Assembly (NCBI GenBank): GCA_002371215.1
Contig: DFGL01000081.1
Location: forward strand, 1-15,905
Source of the DNA: Ruminococcaceae bacterium UBA3751
GTDB lineage: Bacteria > Bacillota > Clostridia > Oscillospirales > Acutalibacteraceae
Direction of reading: 5' to 3'
Length of the DNA stretch: 15,905 nt
Positions 4,775 to 11,240 of this stretch are shown here, piece after piece. Positions within the stretch are counted from its first letter, which is position 1, and the number at the start of each line of letters is the position of its first letter. The notes beneath the pieces were generated by a model. The model saw only the letters and a list, made by a program, of their open reading frames with translations, did not search any database and had not been told where the DNA came from. The position numbers and the translations under genes were made by a program.

Positions 4775-6313
4775 ATGGCTAAGAAAAATGCCGTAGCTGC
4801 AGCTCAAAACGCTGCTCCTGCGGAGAAAAAGTATATGAAGCCATCGGAGATTGTCACCTTCGGTATAGGCCTTTTCGGCGTTGCCCTTCTTACGGGCTGG
4901 ATGCCGGACTATACGATGACCTTCTTTGCTGACTTCGCGTTTAAAGGCAAGGGCTTTGACCCTTCCCACCTTGCCGCTCTTGTTACAAGCGTATTCGGCG
5001 TTGCGGGCTTTGTAGGCGCAATCTGCGAGCTTGTTATCGGTATTCTTGTCGACAGAACGAGAACGCCGCTCGGTAAGGTTAAGCCGTGGGTTGGCTTCGG
5101 CGCGCTCCCGCTTGCAATTATTTCAATGCTTGTATTTGTTGCGCCGAACACAACTAACTTTACGGTTGCGTCGGTTTGGATGTTTGTTATTTATTCGCTT
5201 TACGTTGCAATTTCAAGCGCGGTTGAATCGCCTGCAAACTGCTTCGGCGCGCTTTGTTCGCCCAACCCGAAGGAGCGCTCAAGCGCAATTTCAATCGCTT
5301 CCTTCCTGCGTTCCGTAGGTCAGTCCGGCGGGCAGGTTGTAATTATCGTAGTACCCGCAATTATGAAGGCAATTATGGGCCAGCAGCAGTATAAAAACGC
5401 TGAGGGTCAGGGCTTGGACCTTATTATTTCAACCGCTGTTTGTGCGCTCGGTATGATTATTTTTGTAATGATATTCTTTGCAAACAACAAGGAGCGCGTT
5501 CCCTATACGAATGAAAAGGTTTCGCTCATTGAAAGCATCAAGGTTGTTTTTACAAATAAAAACCTCCTTATGGTTTCCCTTACAAAGCTTACGGGCTTCG
5601 GCAGAGGCGTTTACGGTACGGTATCGCTTTACATAGCTATTTACCTTCTCGGCTCAAAGGGCTTAAAGCTTGCGCTTATGCTGCCTATGGGTATAGGCAC
5701 TGCGGTAGGTACTCTGCTTGTAAACTTTGTTCTCAAGAAGTTCTCAACAAAGAAAACGTATATCATATTCTGCTGTTACGGCGCTTCAGCTCTTGCAATA
5801 CTGTACTTTGTATCAAAGGGCATAGGCTTTAACAGCACGCTTATTGTTCCGTTCCTTATTCTCAATTTCTTCTGCGGTATTCAGCACGGTAATACTAACG
5901 TTACCCCGAATATTATGATTGCCGACTGTATTGACGAAATGGAATATAAAACGGGTAAGCGTCAGGAGGGACTTGCGTATGCGGGCTTCGGTCTGATTTC
6001 AAAGATTGCGTCCGCCTTTACAAAGGTACTCTCTCCGTTCCTTGTATACACCTGGTCGGGCTATCAGTTCTCAACAAGCCAGAATATCGCGTATGCAAAT
6101 CAGAGCGACGCAACGCTCAATAAGTTCCTTGCGATTTATACAATCATTCCCGCAATTTTTGTAATTCTTCAGTTTGTACCGATTCTTTTCTATGATATGG
6201 TAGACGAGAAGAAGGACAGAATTACCGCTGCACTTGCTGAAAAGAGAGCGGCTGAGAACACCGACGGGGATGAAGAAGAAACCGAAGCTGCCCCCGAAGC
6301 AGCTGCAGAGTAA
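4775..6313 (+). CDS. GPH/MelB-type MFS cation symporter, paralogue 1
   Basis: A 512-residue, roughly 12-span membrane transporter of the glycoside-pentoside-hexuronide (MFS_2) type, which couples uptake of sugars or other small solutes to sodium or protons. The family loop between helices 2 and 3 is VDRTRTPLGKVKPW (92-105). The C-terminal family signature is MIADCIDEMEYKTGKRQEG (381-399). An alanine-rich cytoplasmic N-tail (1-20) and an acidic C-tail (DGDEEETEAAPEAAAE) are additions beyond the core. An upstream in-frame ATG at 4757 is rejected because AAAAGGGG (4760-4767) is the ribosome binding site for ATG 4775. The next gene begins 12 bases after its stop. The substrate cannot be read from the sequence. 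It is paralogous to 11241-12695. Confidence 0.9.
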   Translation: MAKKNAVAAAQNAAPAEKKYMKPSEIVTFGIGLFGVALLTGWMPDYTMTFFADFAFKGKGFDPSHLAALVTSVFGVAGFVGAICELVIGILVDRTRTPLGKVKPWVGFGALPLAIISMLVFVAPNTTNFTVASVWMFVIYSLYVAISSAVESPANCFGALCSPNPKERSSAISIASFLRSVGQSGGQVVIIVVPAIMKAIMGQQQYKNAEGQGLDLIISTAVCALGMIIFVMIFFANNKERVPYTNEKVSLIESIKVVFTNKNLLMVSLTKLTGFGRGVYGTVSLYIAIYLLGSKGLKLALMLPMGIGTAVGTLLVNFVLKKFSTKKTYIIFCCYGASALAILYFVSKGIGFNSTLIVPFLILNFFCGIQHGNTNVTPNIMIADCIDEMEYKTGKRQEGLAYAGFGLISKIASAFTKVLSPFLVYTWSGYQFSTSQNIAYANQSDATLNKFLAIYTIIPAIFVILQFVPILFYDMVDEKKDRITAALAEKRAAENTDGDEEETEAAPEAAAE

Positions 6314-6325
6314 GGAGGGGTAGAT

Positions 6326-7414
6326 ATGGCTAAGAAAAAAGAATTCAAAGCGGGTCTTTACGCCGTTGTATCGGGTATTCTTATCGCCGTAATCCTTACG
6401 GGACTTACCCTTTACGCTTATACATCAAGATATACGGCGTTCAAGCCTGAAAAGGTTGCGCAGTTTTACGTTGATACTATCGTTCAGAACGGCGACGGCT
6501 ACAACGCTTATAAAAACACCCTCGTTTCCAAAAATGCAAAGTACGGCGATTTTGTACGCAATGCATATATGAGACCGTACGTTAACGAAAAGGACGAAAA
6601 CGGTGAAAAAATAAAGCAGGCTGAATTTGTAGGCACGGGCTCCAAGGAGGAGACAAAGGCTATCGACGAAGTATATAACACTATGTACGATTACTACTGT
6701 CAGCTTATTAACCAGTACGGCTGGGACAATTATGACGAGATTTATAATCAGTATTTCGCAAAACTCGTTGAGGTAAGAAAAGCAGTTTACGGCGACGATT
6801 TTATGAATTACGATTATATGTTCGGCGCTCTTGAGGCAAATGTTGCAACCTACGGCGAAAGCTTAACGGGTACTGACAGAGTTATCGCCTCCGATAATAA
6901 AACAATTCTCGTTGAGGAATCCGTCGGCAAGTATCAGGAGATGTTCGGTACCGAGCAGGAGGTTGAAGCGGAAAACGTTATCGACGGCAAAAAACAGACC
7001 GTTAAGGAAAAGAAGCTCGTTTACCGCTTTACAACAACCGTTAAGGACTGTCAGGAGCTCAGTGAGGCTGACGCTAAAAAGTATATAGAGGAGTATAAAG
7101 CAAGAATAACTCCGATAGCTGAAAGCGGAGAGGCTAAGGCTGAAAAATTTGACCTTAAGGATACCGAGAGCGTTAAGAAAATCCTCTTCATCAAAAAGAC
7201 TGAAAAGGACAGCGCAAAATCAAATATGATTGAAGCTTTCAAAAAGCTTGATTGCTCTGAGGATATTTCCTCCGTTGCAAAGGTAACCTGCGAGGTTAAG
7301 CTTGACGACGGCAAGGTTGTTGCAACTCAGGAATTATACGTTGTTAAAATCGGCAAGAGCTGGTACGTTGATAATACGAACGTTGACACAACCGCACTCT
7401 ACCTTGCTGAATAA
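6326..7414 (+). CDS. Membrane-anchored extracytoplasmic protein of unknown function
   Basis: The 362-residue protein has a short basic N-terminus (MAKKKEFK) and one hydrophobic segment at about 11-32 with no cleavage site or lipobox. It is therefore probably anchored by that helix with the remaining 330 residues outside. The outer part is highly charged, Lys/Glu/Asp/Tyr-rich and free of obvious catalytic motifs; two segments (about 210-250 and 300-350) look beta-prone. A strong AAGGAGGGG site lies between it and the transporter stop, 12 bases apart, and a terminator follows at 7422-7454. The two genes are therefore almost certainly co-transcribed. A role as a transporter accessory or solute-contacting protein is inference from position only. 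I do not recognise the family. Confidence 0.78.
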   Translation: MAKKKEFKAGLYAVVSGILIAVILTGLTLYAYTSRYTAFKPEKVAQFYVDTIVQNGDGYNAYKNTLVSKNAKYGDFVRNAYMRPYVNEKDENGEKIKQAEFVGTGSKEETKAIDEVYNTMYDYYCQLINQYGWDNYDEIYNQYFAKLVEVRKAVYGDDFMNYDYMFGALEANVATYGESLTGTDRVIASDNKTILVEESVGKYQEMFGTEQEVEAENVIDGKKQTVKEKKLVYRFTTTVKDCQELSEADAKKYIEEYKARITPIAESGEAKAEKFDLKDTESVKKILFIKKTEKDSAKSNMIEAFKKLDCSEDISSVAKVTCEVKLDDGKVVATQELYVVKIGKSWYVDNTNVDTTALYLAE

Positions 7415-7421
7415 TAAAAAC

Positions 7422-7454
7422 AAAAGGACCGAATTTTCAAATTCGGTCCTTTTT
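7422..7454 (+). terminator. Terminator of the GPH transporter operon
   Basis: AAAAGGACCGAATTT (7422-7436) pairs with AAATTCGGTCCTTTT (7439-7453), with a minimal loop and a T-rich end. This is a strong intrinsic terminator 8 bases after the stop codon, roughly symmetrical and perhaps bidirectional. Confidence 0.9.
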
Positions 7455-7499
7455 AGTTGGTCTTAAGCACAGAACACCGCTGCTACTTTTCGGAAAAAA

Positions 7500-7546
7500 G
7501 CCTTCTCCTTGAGGAGAAGGTGGCGGCAAAGCCGACGGATGAGGTG
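7500..7546 (+). repeat. Left hairpin-bearing inverted repeat
   Basis: Stem 1 is CCTTCTCC/GGAGAAGG (7501-7508 and 7513-7520) with loop TTGA. Stem 2 is CGGC/GCCG (7524-7527 and 7531-7534) with loop AAA. Then comes ACGGATGAGGTG (7535-7546). A third small hairpin, GGTGC/GCACC (7549-7553 and 7557-7561), follows inward and is absent from the right copy. Confidence 0.75.
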
Positions 7547-7599
7547 TAGGTGCGAAGCACCGTAATAGAATAATTACCCGATACGATTAAACAATGATA

Positions 7600-7944
7600 T
7601 TATAGCCGTTTCAAAACGTCCTCGCATACGCCTTCAAAATTATGATTTATATCCTCGTTTGAATATCTTAAAACCGTTAAACCAAGATTTTTGAAGTAGT
7701 CGTCACGATTTTTATCTGACTTTATGCCTTTTTCTTCGTAGTGCTGCGAGCCGTCAAGTTCAATGATTATTTTTGACGAAGCACAATAAAAATCGGCGAT
7801 ATAATTTCCTATAACCTTTTGACGGTTAATGGTAACGGGCAGCCCTTTCAAGAAGTCGTACCACAAATGGCGTTCTTCTTTTGTCATTTCTCTTCTTAAT
7901 TTTTGAGCAAAAGGCTTTAGTTTCGGATTATTTGTTCTGTTCAC
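7600..7944 (-). CDS. DUF559 domain protein, PD-(D/E)XK endonuclease-like
   Basis: The 114-residue protein is a complete DUF559 domain, a small relative of very-short-patch-repair-type endonucleases. The start region has the usual KLRREMTKEERHLWYDFL helix. The core strand follows with GNYIADFYC (D51) and KIIIELDGSQH (E62, D64, H68), then an arginine/aspartate helix and the final strand GLTVLRYSNEDI. D51 and the E-x-D cluster are plausible metal ligands, but the classical lysine is not obvious. The start is GTG (7942-7944), with GAGGTG 5 bases upstream inside the right repeat (7950-8000). The repeat edge therefore supplies the ribosome binding site. No promoter of its own is clear. Its biological role is unknown. 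Confidence 0.88.
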   Translation of the reverse strand: MNRTNNPKLKPFAQKLRREMTKEERHLWYDFLKGLPVTINRQKVIGNYIADFYCASSKIIIELDGSQHYEEKGIKSDKNRDDYFKNLGLTVLRYSNEDINHNFEGVCEDVLKRL

Positions 7945-7949
7945 TTTTT

Positions 7950-8000
7950 CACCTCATCCGTCTTGCCTTCGGCAATCCACCTTCCCCTCAAGGGGAAGGC
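7950..8000 (-). repeat. Right hairpin-bearing inverted repeat
   Basis: Read on the minus strand, stem 1 is CCTTCCCC/GGGGAAGG with loop TTGA. Then come TGG, stem 2 TTGCC/GGCAA with loop GAA, then ACGGATGAGGTG. Compared with the left copy, stem 1 has a compensated T-A to C-G change and stem 2 is different but still paired, while the linkers are unchanged. Its inner edge is the ribosome binding site of the DUF559 gene. Confidence 0.75.
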
Positions 8001-8041
8001 GTTTTATATTAGTAAAAATAGTATGCCGCTTTACCGCTGAC

Positions 8042-9529
8042 TTAAATATTCGTAATTTCCTGATTAGAGCCTGCCTGAAGGAACTGGTTGTACTTGAATT
8101 TCTTTTTAACACTCTTGAGATTGAGCTTGAATTTACCGCAAACCATATCGCAGATAAGCTGGGTGGACTGAGTTCCGTAGTGGAACTGAATGTGGAGTAA
8201 ATCCTTGATAAACCAGGTGTTGTTGGGAAGCACGCAGGTCTTGGCGTTTATAATCTTATCGGGGGAAACGTATTTGCCCTTCGCCTTTTTTCCTTTGAGC
8301 TTTTTGCCGTACTGAGCAACGGTAGCGCCGCCGGAAGCGTATTTTGTATCAATGAGAATATCAGTGTGGTTAAACGCCTTTGAGGTTACGGGGATTCCCC
8401 TCGTTCCGTAGTTTGCAATAATGGCAATCTGAGCGCCGTGCCTTTTTGCGTACTTAATGTTTTTATTGAAGCGGCCCTGAACCTTGTGGTACGCCTTAAT
8501 CTTTTTGTAGAGTCCGCTCTTTTTATCAAGAAATCCCATTTTGGACATCTTTTTAACGCAGGCGTTAAAATCTTTGTACGGAATACATTCCCAGTATGCG
8601 GGGATATTACCAATCCAGTCCTTAATCGTGAGCATAAAGAGCTGCTTAACGTATTTTTTGCTTTTTGCAATTTCGTTGAGATTGTCAACGGCGATGCCCA
8701 GCCTGTAATCACCGAGCGCGCTTACCGCTTTAAAGAGTGTTGCGCTGTTACCGCCGTCGTACTGGGTTTCCATATGCTTAAGGTATGAGAGAATATCCTT
8801 TTTGTTAAACTTAAAGTCAAGGCGGAGAATTCTTGCAACATCAACGCCCTGAATAGCGGGGTTAACAAAAACATAGCGCGCAATATCGTTCTTTTCCTTG
8901 TACGCGTCAAGATAAGCGGACATAACCGCTCCGCCGAGGGAACAACCGATAAGGCTTACCTTTTTGGCGCTTCTTTTCTTTTTGATTTTCTTAATCATTT
9001 TTCTGAGCTTCTTGGCGTTAACGCGAACGTCAAGGCGCCAGTCATAATTGAAAACGTAAACGTTCTTTGCACCGTGAGTCTCACAGAGCTGGCGGGCAAT
9101 ACCCTTTTCGGCATTGGTCTGATTGAGCCAGTAATCCTTATGCTTTGAAAGGGGAGTAGTCCAGTAATTGTTTACGCCCTGACCTGCGGGTGCGTTTCCG
9201 TTTGCGGTACAGTTAAGCTCCGAGTTTCTGAAATAATCGCCGAGCTCCTCAAAAAGAACGGTGTAGTTAACGCCCTTTTTATCTGATAAGAGCTTTATAG
9301 CCTCGCTCATTACTCCCGAGTTTGTAAGCAGTCCCTGAACGTCAAAGCCGTAGGCTGGAATTTGCTCCTCGTTTTCTGTTCCCACGTTTTTATAAAGCTC
9401 GTTTCCGCCGAGCCCGTGAATCAGGATAACGGGAACAACGTTCTCTTTAGCGAAAGCAACGCCCGAAACGGAAAGAAGCATAACGAGCGTAAGAACAAAG
9501 CACATAAGCTTTTTCAGTGTTTTTTTCAT
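8042..9529 (-). CDS. Secreted alpha/beta-hydrolase, LCAT-like lipase/esterase
   Basis: This 495-residue protein is expected to hydrolyse lipid or other acyl esters outside the cell. A signal peptide (1-27, ending SGVAFA before KENV) is clear. The hydrolase core begins at once with VPVILIHGLGG (33-42, oxyanion region). The nucleophile elbow is GCSLGG, with S197 the likely catalytic serine. FNYDWRLD (160-167) is typical of the lecithin:cholesterol acyltransferase-like group. The acid is probably D390 or D394 (NHTDILID), and the histidine H446 (TWFIKDLLHIQ). Lysine-rich stretches at 177-190 and 409-420 are unusual and may bind acidic surfaces. The start has GGAGTG upstream and a strong promoter at 9560-9587. 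No clear terminator of its own was found before the repeat at 7950-8000. Confidence 0.87.
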   Translation of the reverse strand: MKKTLKKLMCFVLTLVMLLSVSGVAFAKENVVPVILIHGLGGNELYKNVGTENEEQIPAYGFDVQGLLTNSGVMSEAIKLLSDKKGVNYTVLFEELGDYFRNSELNCTANGNAPAGQGVNNYWTTPLSKHKDYWLNQTNAEKGIARQLCETHGAKNVYVFNYDWRLDVRVNAKKLRKMIKKIKKKRSAKKVSLIGCSLGGAVMSAYLDAYKEKNDIARYVFVNPAIQGVDVARILRLDFKFNKKDILSYLKHMETQYDGGNSATLFKAVSALGDYRLGIAVDNLNEIAKSKKYVKQLFMLTIKDWIGNIPAYWECIPYKDFNACVKKMSKMGFLDKKSGLYKKIKAYHKVQGRFNKNIKYAKRHGAQIAIIANYGTRGIPVTSKAFNHTDILIDTKYASGGATVAQYGKKLKGKKAKGKYVSPDKIINAKTCVLPNNTWFIKDLLHIQFHYGTQSTQLICDMVCGKFKLNLKSVKKKFKYNQFLQAGSNQEITNI

Positions 9530-9559
9530 AATATCACTCCAAATATTTATTTCATTATA

Positions 9560-9587
9560 ATTATATCATAAAAACAAATTTCGTCAA
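9560..9587 (-). promoter_or_regulatory. Promoter of the lipase gene
   Basis: Minus strand: TTGACG (9587-9582), 16-bp spacer, TATAAT (9565-9560) preceded by TGA. This is a strong extended -10 promoter whose -35 box directly abuts the T-tract of the TetR terminator. Confidence 0.75.
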
Positions 9588-9618
9588 ATAAAAAAATCGG
9601 GTTGCAAAGAACCCGATT
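9588..9618 (-). terminator. Terminator of the TetR regulator gene
   Basis: On the minus strand AATCGGGTT pairs with AACCCGATT (9618-9610 and 9603-9595), loop CTTTGC, followed by a T-rich run to 9588. It starts 11 bases after the regulator's stop codon and separates it from the lipase. Confidence 0.88.
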
Positions 9619-9628
9619 ATTCGTTTTG

Positions 9629-10159
9629 CTATTTTCTTTTAATTACGTCTACCATAATCCTTTCAACCTCAGGACGGTTGAAGTTCTGGGAGAGCATCAT
9701 AATAATATCCGTACAGCCGCCAACGAGGAAGGTAACCTTTGCAACCTCGTGGTAATTATCGTTGAGATTAATATTGTTGGCGCTGCAGATTTCTGCAATA
9801 AATTTTTCTTTGACAGCTTTAATTGCCGCGTCGTAAATAACGCTGTTTCTGAAGCGTTCAACGTAAACAAGATTGTTTTCAACTGCGTCAAGGATTTTTT
9901 TAACCGTATCCTCGGGAGCTAAAGACATACGGGTGTAATCCATATCCTTTCCAAACTCCAGAACCCGGCTCATAAAAAAGTCAAAGCATTTCTGGAAGCA
10001 ATCATTAATACTGCTGTAGTGGAGGTAGAAGGTGCTTTTGTTAATGCCTGCTCTTTCGCAGAGCTCAACAACTGTGATTTTATCCAGTTCCTTTTCGGTT
10101 GACAGCTCAAAGACCGCGTTGAAAACAGCAAGTCTTGTCCGCAATATTCTTTTATCCAT
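9629..10159 (-). CDS. TetR/AcrR family transcriptional regulator
   Basis: The 176-residue protein carries an N-terminal DNA-binding domain at about 6-50. Its helix-turn-helix is visible as ITVVELCERAGINKSTFYLHY (28-48), followed by the usual linker. The C-terminal ligand/dimer domain (about 75-176) resembles the TetR_C_8 type and contains the FLVGGCTDIIMMLSQ segment. TetR proteins normally repress divergent genes until a small ligand binds. The gene is divergent from the SDR/GPH transporter operon, with a 217-bp shared control region holding a perfect 17-bp palindrome. The start has GGAGG upstream. The ligand is unknown; control of the neighbouring operon and of itself is a reasonable inference. 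Confidence 0.9.
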   Translation of the reverse strand: MDKRILRTRLAVFNAVFELSTEKELDKITVVELCERAGINKSTFYLHYSSINDCFQKCFDFFMSRVLEFGKDMDYTRMSLAPEDTVKKILDAVENNLVYVERFRNSVIYDAAIKAVKEKFIAEICSANNINLNDNYHEVAKVTFLVGGCTDIIMMLSQNFNRPEVERIMVDVIKRK

Positions 10160-10191
10160 GCCCGTGCCTCCTTTTTTATTTTAGTATGCTA

Positions 10192-10220
10192 TTAATACCA
10201 CATATTTTAAATTTTGTCAA
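10192..10220 (-). promoter_or_regulatory. Promoter of the TetR gene
   Basis: Minus strand: consensus TTGACA (10220-10215), 17 bp, TATTAA (10197-10192) preceded by TGG. A small palindrome ATGCT-TTT-AGCAT (10220-10232) abuts the -35 box on its upstream side. Confidence 0.7.
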
Positions 10221-10257
10221 TGCTTTTAGCATAATATTGCATATTTTTTCTACGCGC

Positions 10258-10274
10258 TGTATAAATATTATACA
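10258..10274. promoter_or_regulatory. Candidate TetR operator
   Basis: TGTATAA-ATA-TTATACA is a perfect 17-bp inverted repeat in the gap between the divergent TetR and SDR genes. It lies about 38 bp upstream of each -35 box. Size and symmetry suit a TetR dimer. In an A+T-rich gap some palindromes arise by chance, so binding is inferred. Confidence 0.5.
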
Positions 10275-10312
10275 CGGTATAATTATTAATAAATATATAA
10301 CCAAAAAACATA

Positions 10313-10341
10313 TTGTAAAGTAAAAAAATTTATAGTATAAT
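10313..10341 (+). promoter_or_regulatory. Promoter of the SDR/GPH transporter operon
   Basis: TTGTAA (10313-10318), 17 bp, TATAAT (10336-10341). The -10 sits in GTATAATTATTA (10335-10346), which is repeated exactly at 10277-10288 beside the palindrome. The predicted leader is about 28 bases. Confidence 0.65.
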
Positions 10342-10376
10342 TATTATGAATAATTTTAAATATCGGAGGTAGTATT

Positions 10377-11219
10377 ATGAGTAATCAGTGCTGGCTTCAG
10401 GGCAAAACCGCTATTGTAACGGGTGCTTCGGGCGGAATGGGCGCAGGAATCGCCGCAACGCTTATTAAAAAGCACGGCTGTACGGTTATCGGCGTTGCAC
10501 GCTCTGAGCCGAAAATGTTAAAGTTTATTGATGAACTCGGAGATGAATATAAGGGACAGTTTTCTTATAAGCTGTTTGACGTTTCGGTTAAGGAAAACTG
10601 GGAAAAATTTGCCGAGGAGCTTAAGGAAAACGGCGTTAAGCCCGATATTCTTATAAATAATGCGGGTATTCTGCCCAAGTTCAAGCGATTTGACAGGTAT
10701 TCCTACGATGAGATAAATCAGGCAATGAATATCAATTTCTATTCCTGCATTTATTCAACGAAAACCCTTCTGCCGATGCTGCTTGAATCCTCATCCCCCG
10801 CAGTTATCAATATAGACAGCTCCGCAGCGCTTATGACTCTTGCCGGAACCTCTATGTATTCTGCCTCAAAGGCTGCGCTCAAGGGATTTACCGAGGCTCT
10901 GCGCGTTGAGTTTGCGGGCAAGATGTACGTTTCTCTCGTTTGTCCCGGCTTTACAAAAACGGATATCTTCCGCAATCAGGGCGAGGAGAGTAACGATAAG
11001 GGCGCAAAAATTATGAATATGATTTCAACCGATTGCGACAGAATGGTAAGAATGATAATGCGCGGCATAGAGTATAAATATCCTATGCAGGTACGCGGTT
11101 TTGACGCTCACGCAATGTCAAGCTTTAACCGCCTTATGCCCGTTTACGGCTCAAAGCTGTTCAGCGCGGTAATGAAAATGGCTAACGTTGACATTTTCAA
11201 AGAGGTATTTATGGATTAA
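10377..11219 (+). CDS. Short-chain dehydrogenase/reductase (SDR)
   Basis: A classical NAD(P)-dependent oxidoreductase acting on an alcohol/ketone pair, 280 residues (somewhat longer than the usual 250). The cofactor loop is TGASGGMG (15-22), the NNAG strand 94-97, the structural N120, catalytic S148 (NIDSSA) and the YSASK motif with Y161 and K165. PGFTKTDIF (190-198) follows. The C-terminal 60 residues form an extra helical segment rich in Met and Phe that probably shapes the substrate pocket or touches the membrane. GGAGG precedes the ATG. The transporter gene starts 21 bases after its stop, so the two form an operon. The substrate is unknown; hydroxysteroids, polyols and hydroxy acids are all handled by such SDRs. 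Confidence 0.9.
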   Translation: MSNQCWLQGKTAIVTGASGGMGAGIAATLIKKHGCTVIGVARSEPKMLKFIDELGDEYKGQFSYKLFDVSVKENWEKFAEELKENGVKPDILINNAGILPKFKRFDRYSYDEINQAMNINFYSCIYSTKTLLPMLLESSSPAVINIDSSAALMTLAGTSMYSASKAALKGFTEALRVEFAGKMYVSLVCPGFTKTDIFRNQGEESNDKGAKIMNMISTDCDRMVRMIMRGIEYKYPMQVRGFDAHAMSSFNRLMPVYGSKLFSAVMKMANVDIFKEVFMD

Positions 11220-11240
11220 TATTAATAAGGGAGAATATTT

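Larger units (their letters stand above)
7500..8000. mobile_element. Candidate inverted-repeat unit carrying a DUF559 gene
   Basis: Two related repeats in inverse orientation (7500-7546 and 7950-8000) form the ends of a 501-bp unit whose only gene is the DUF559 protein at 7600-7944. Both ends have the same order of parts from outside to inside: a GCCTTC-type hairpin, TGG, a second hairpin, then ACGGATGAGGTG. Outside the ends there is only A-rich similarity and no clear target duplication. There is no known transposase. Calling it mobile is inference. It may equally be a repeat-associated gene spread by a host factor, or a chance pair of dispersed repeats. Confidence 0.45.

Noticed and set aside
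7500..8000. Conventional insertion sequence
   Set aside because: No transposase domain and no clear target-site duplication; only the inverted ends and the DUF559 gene are visible.
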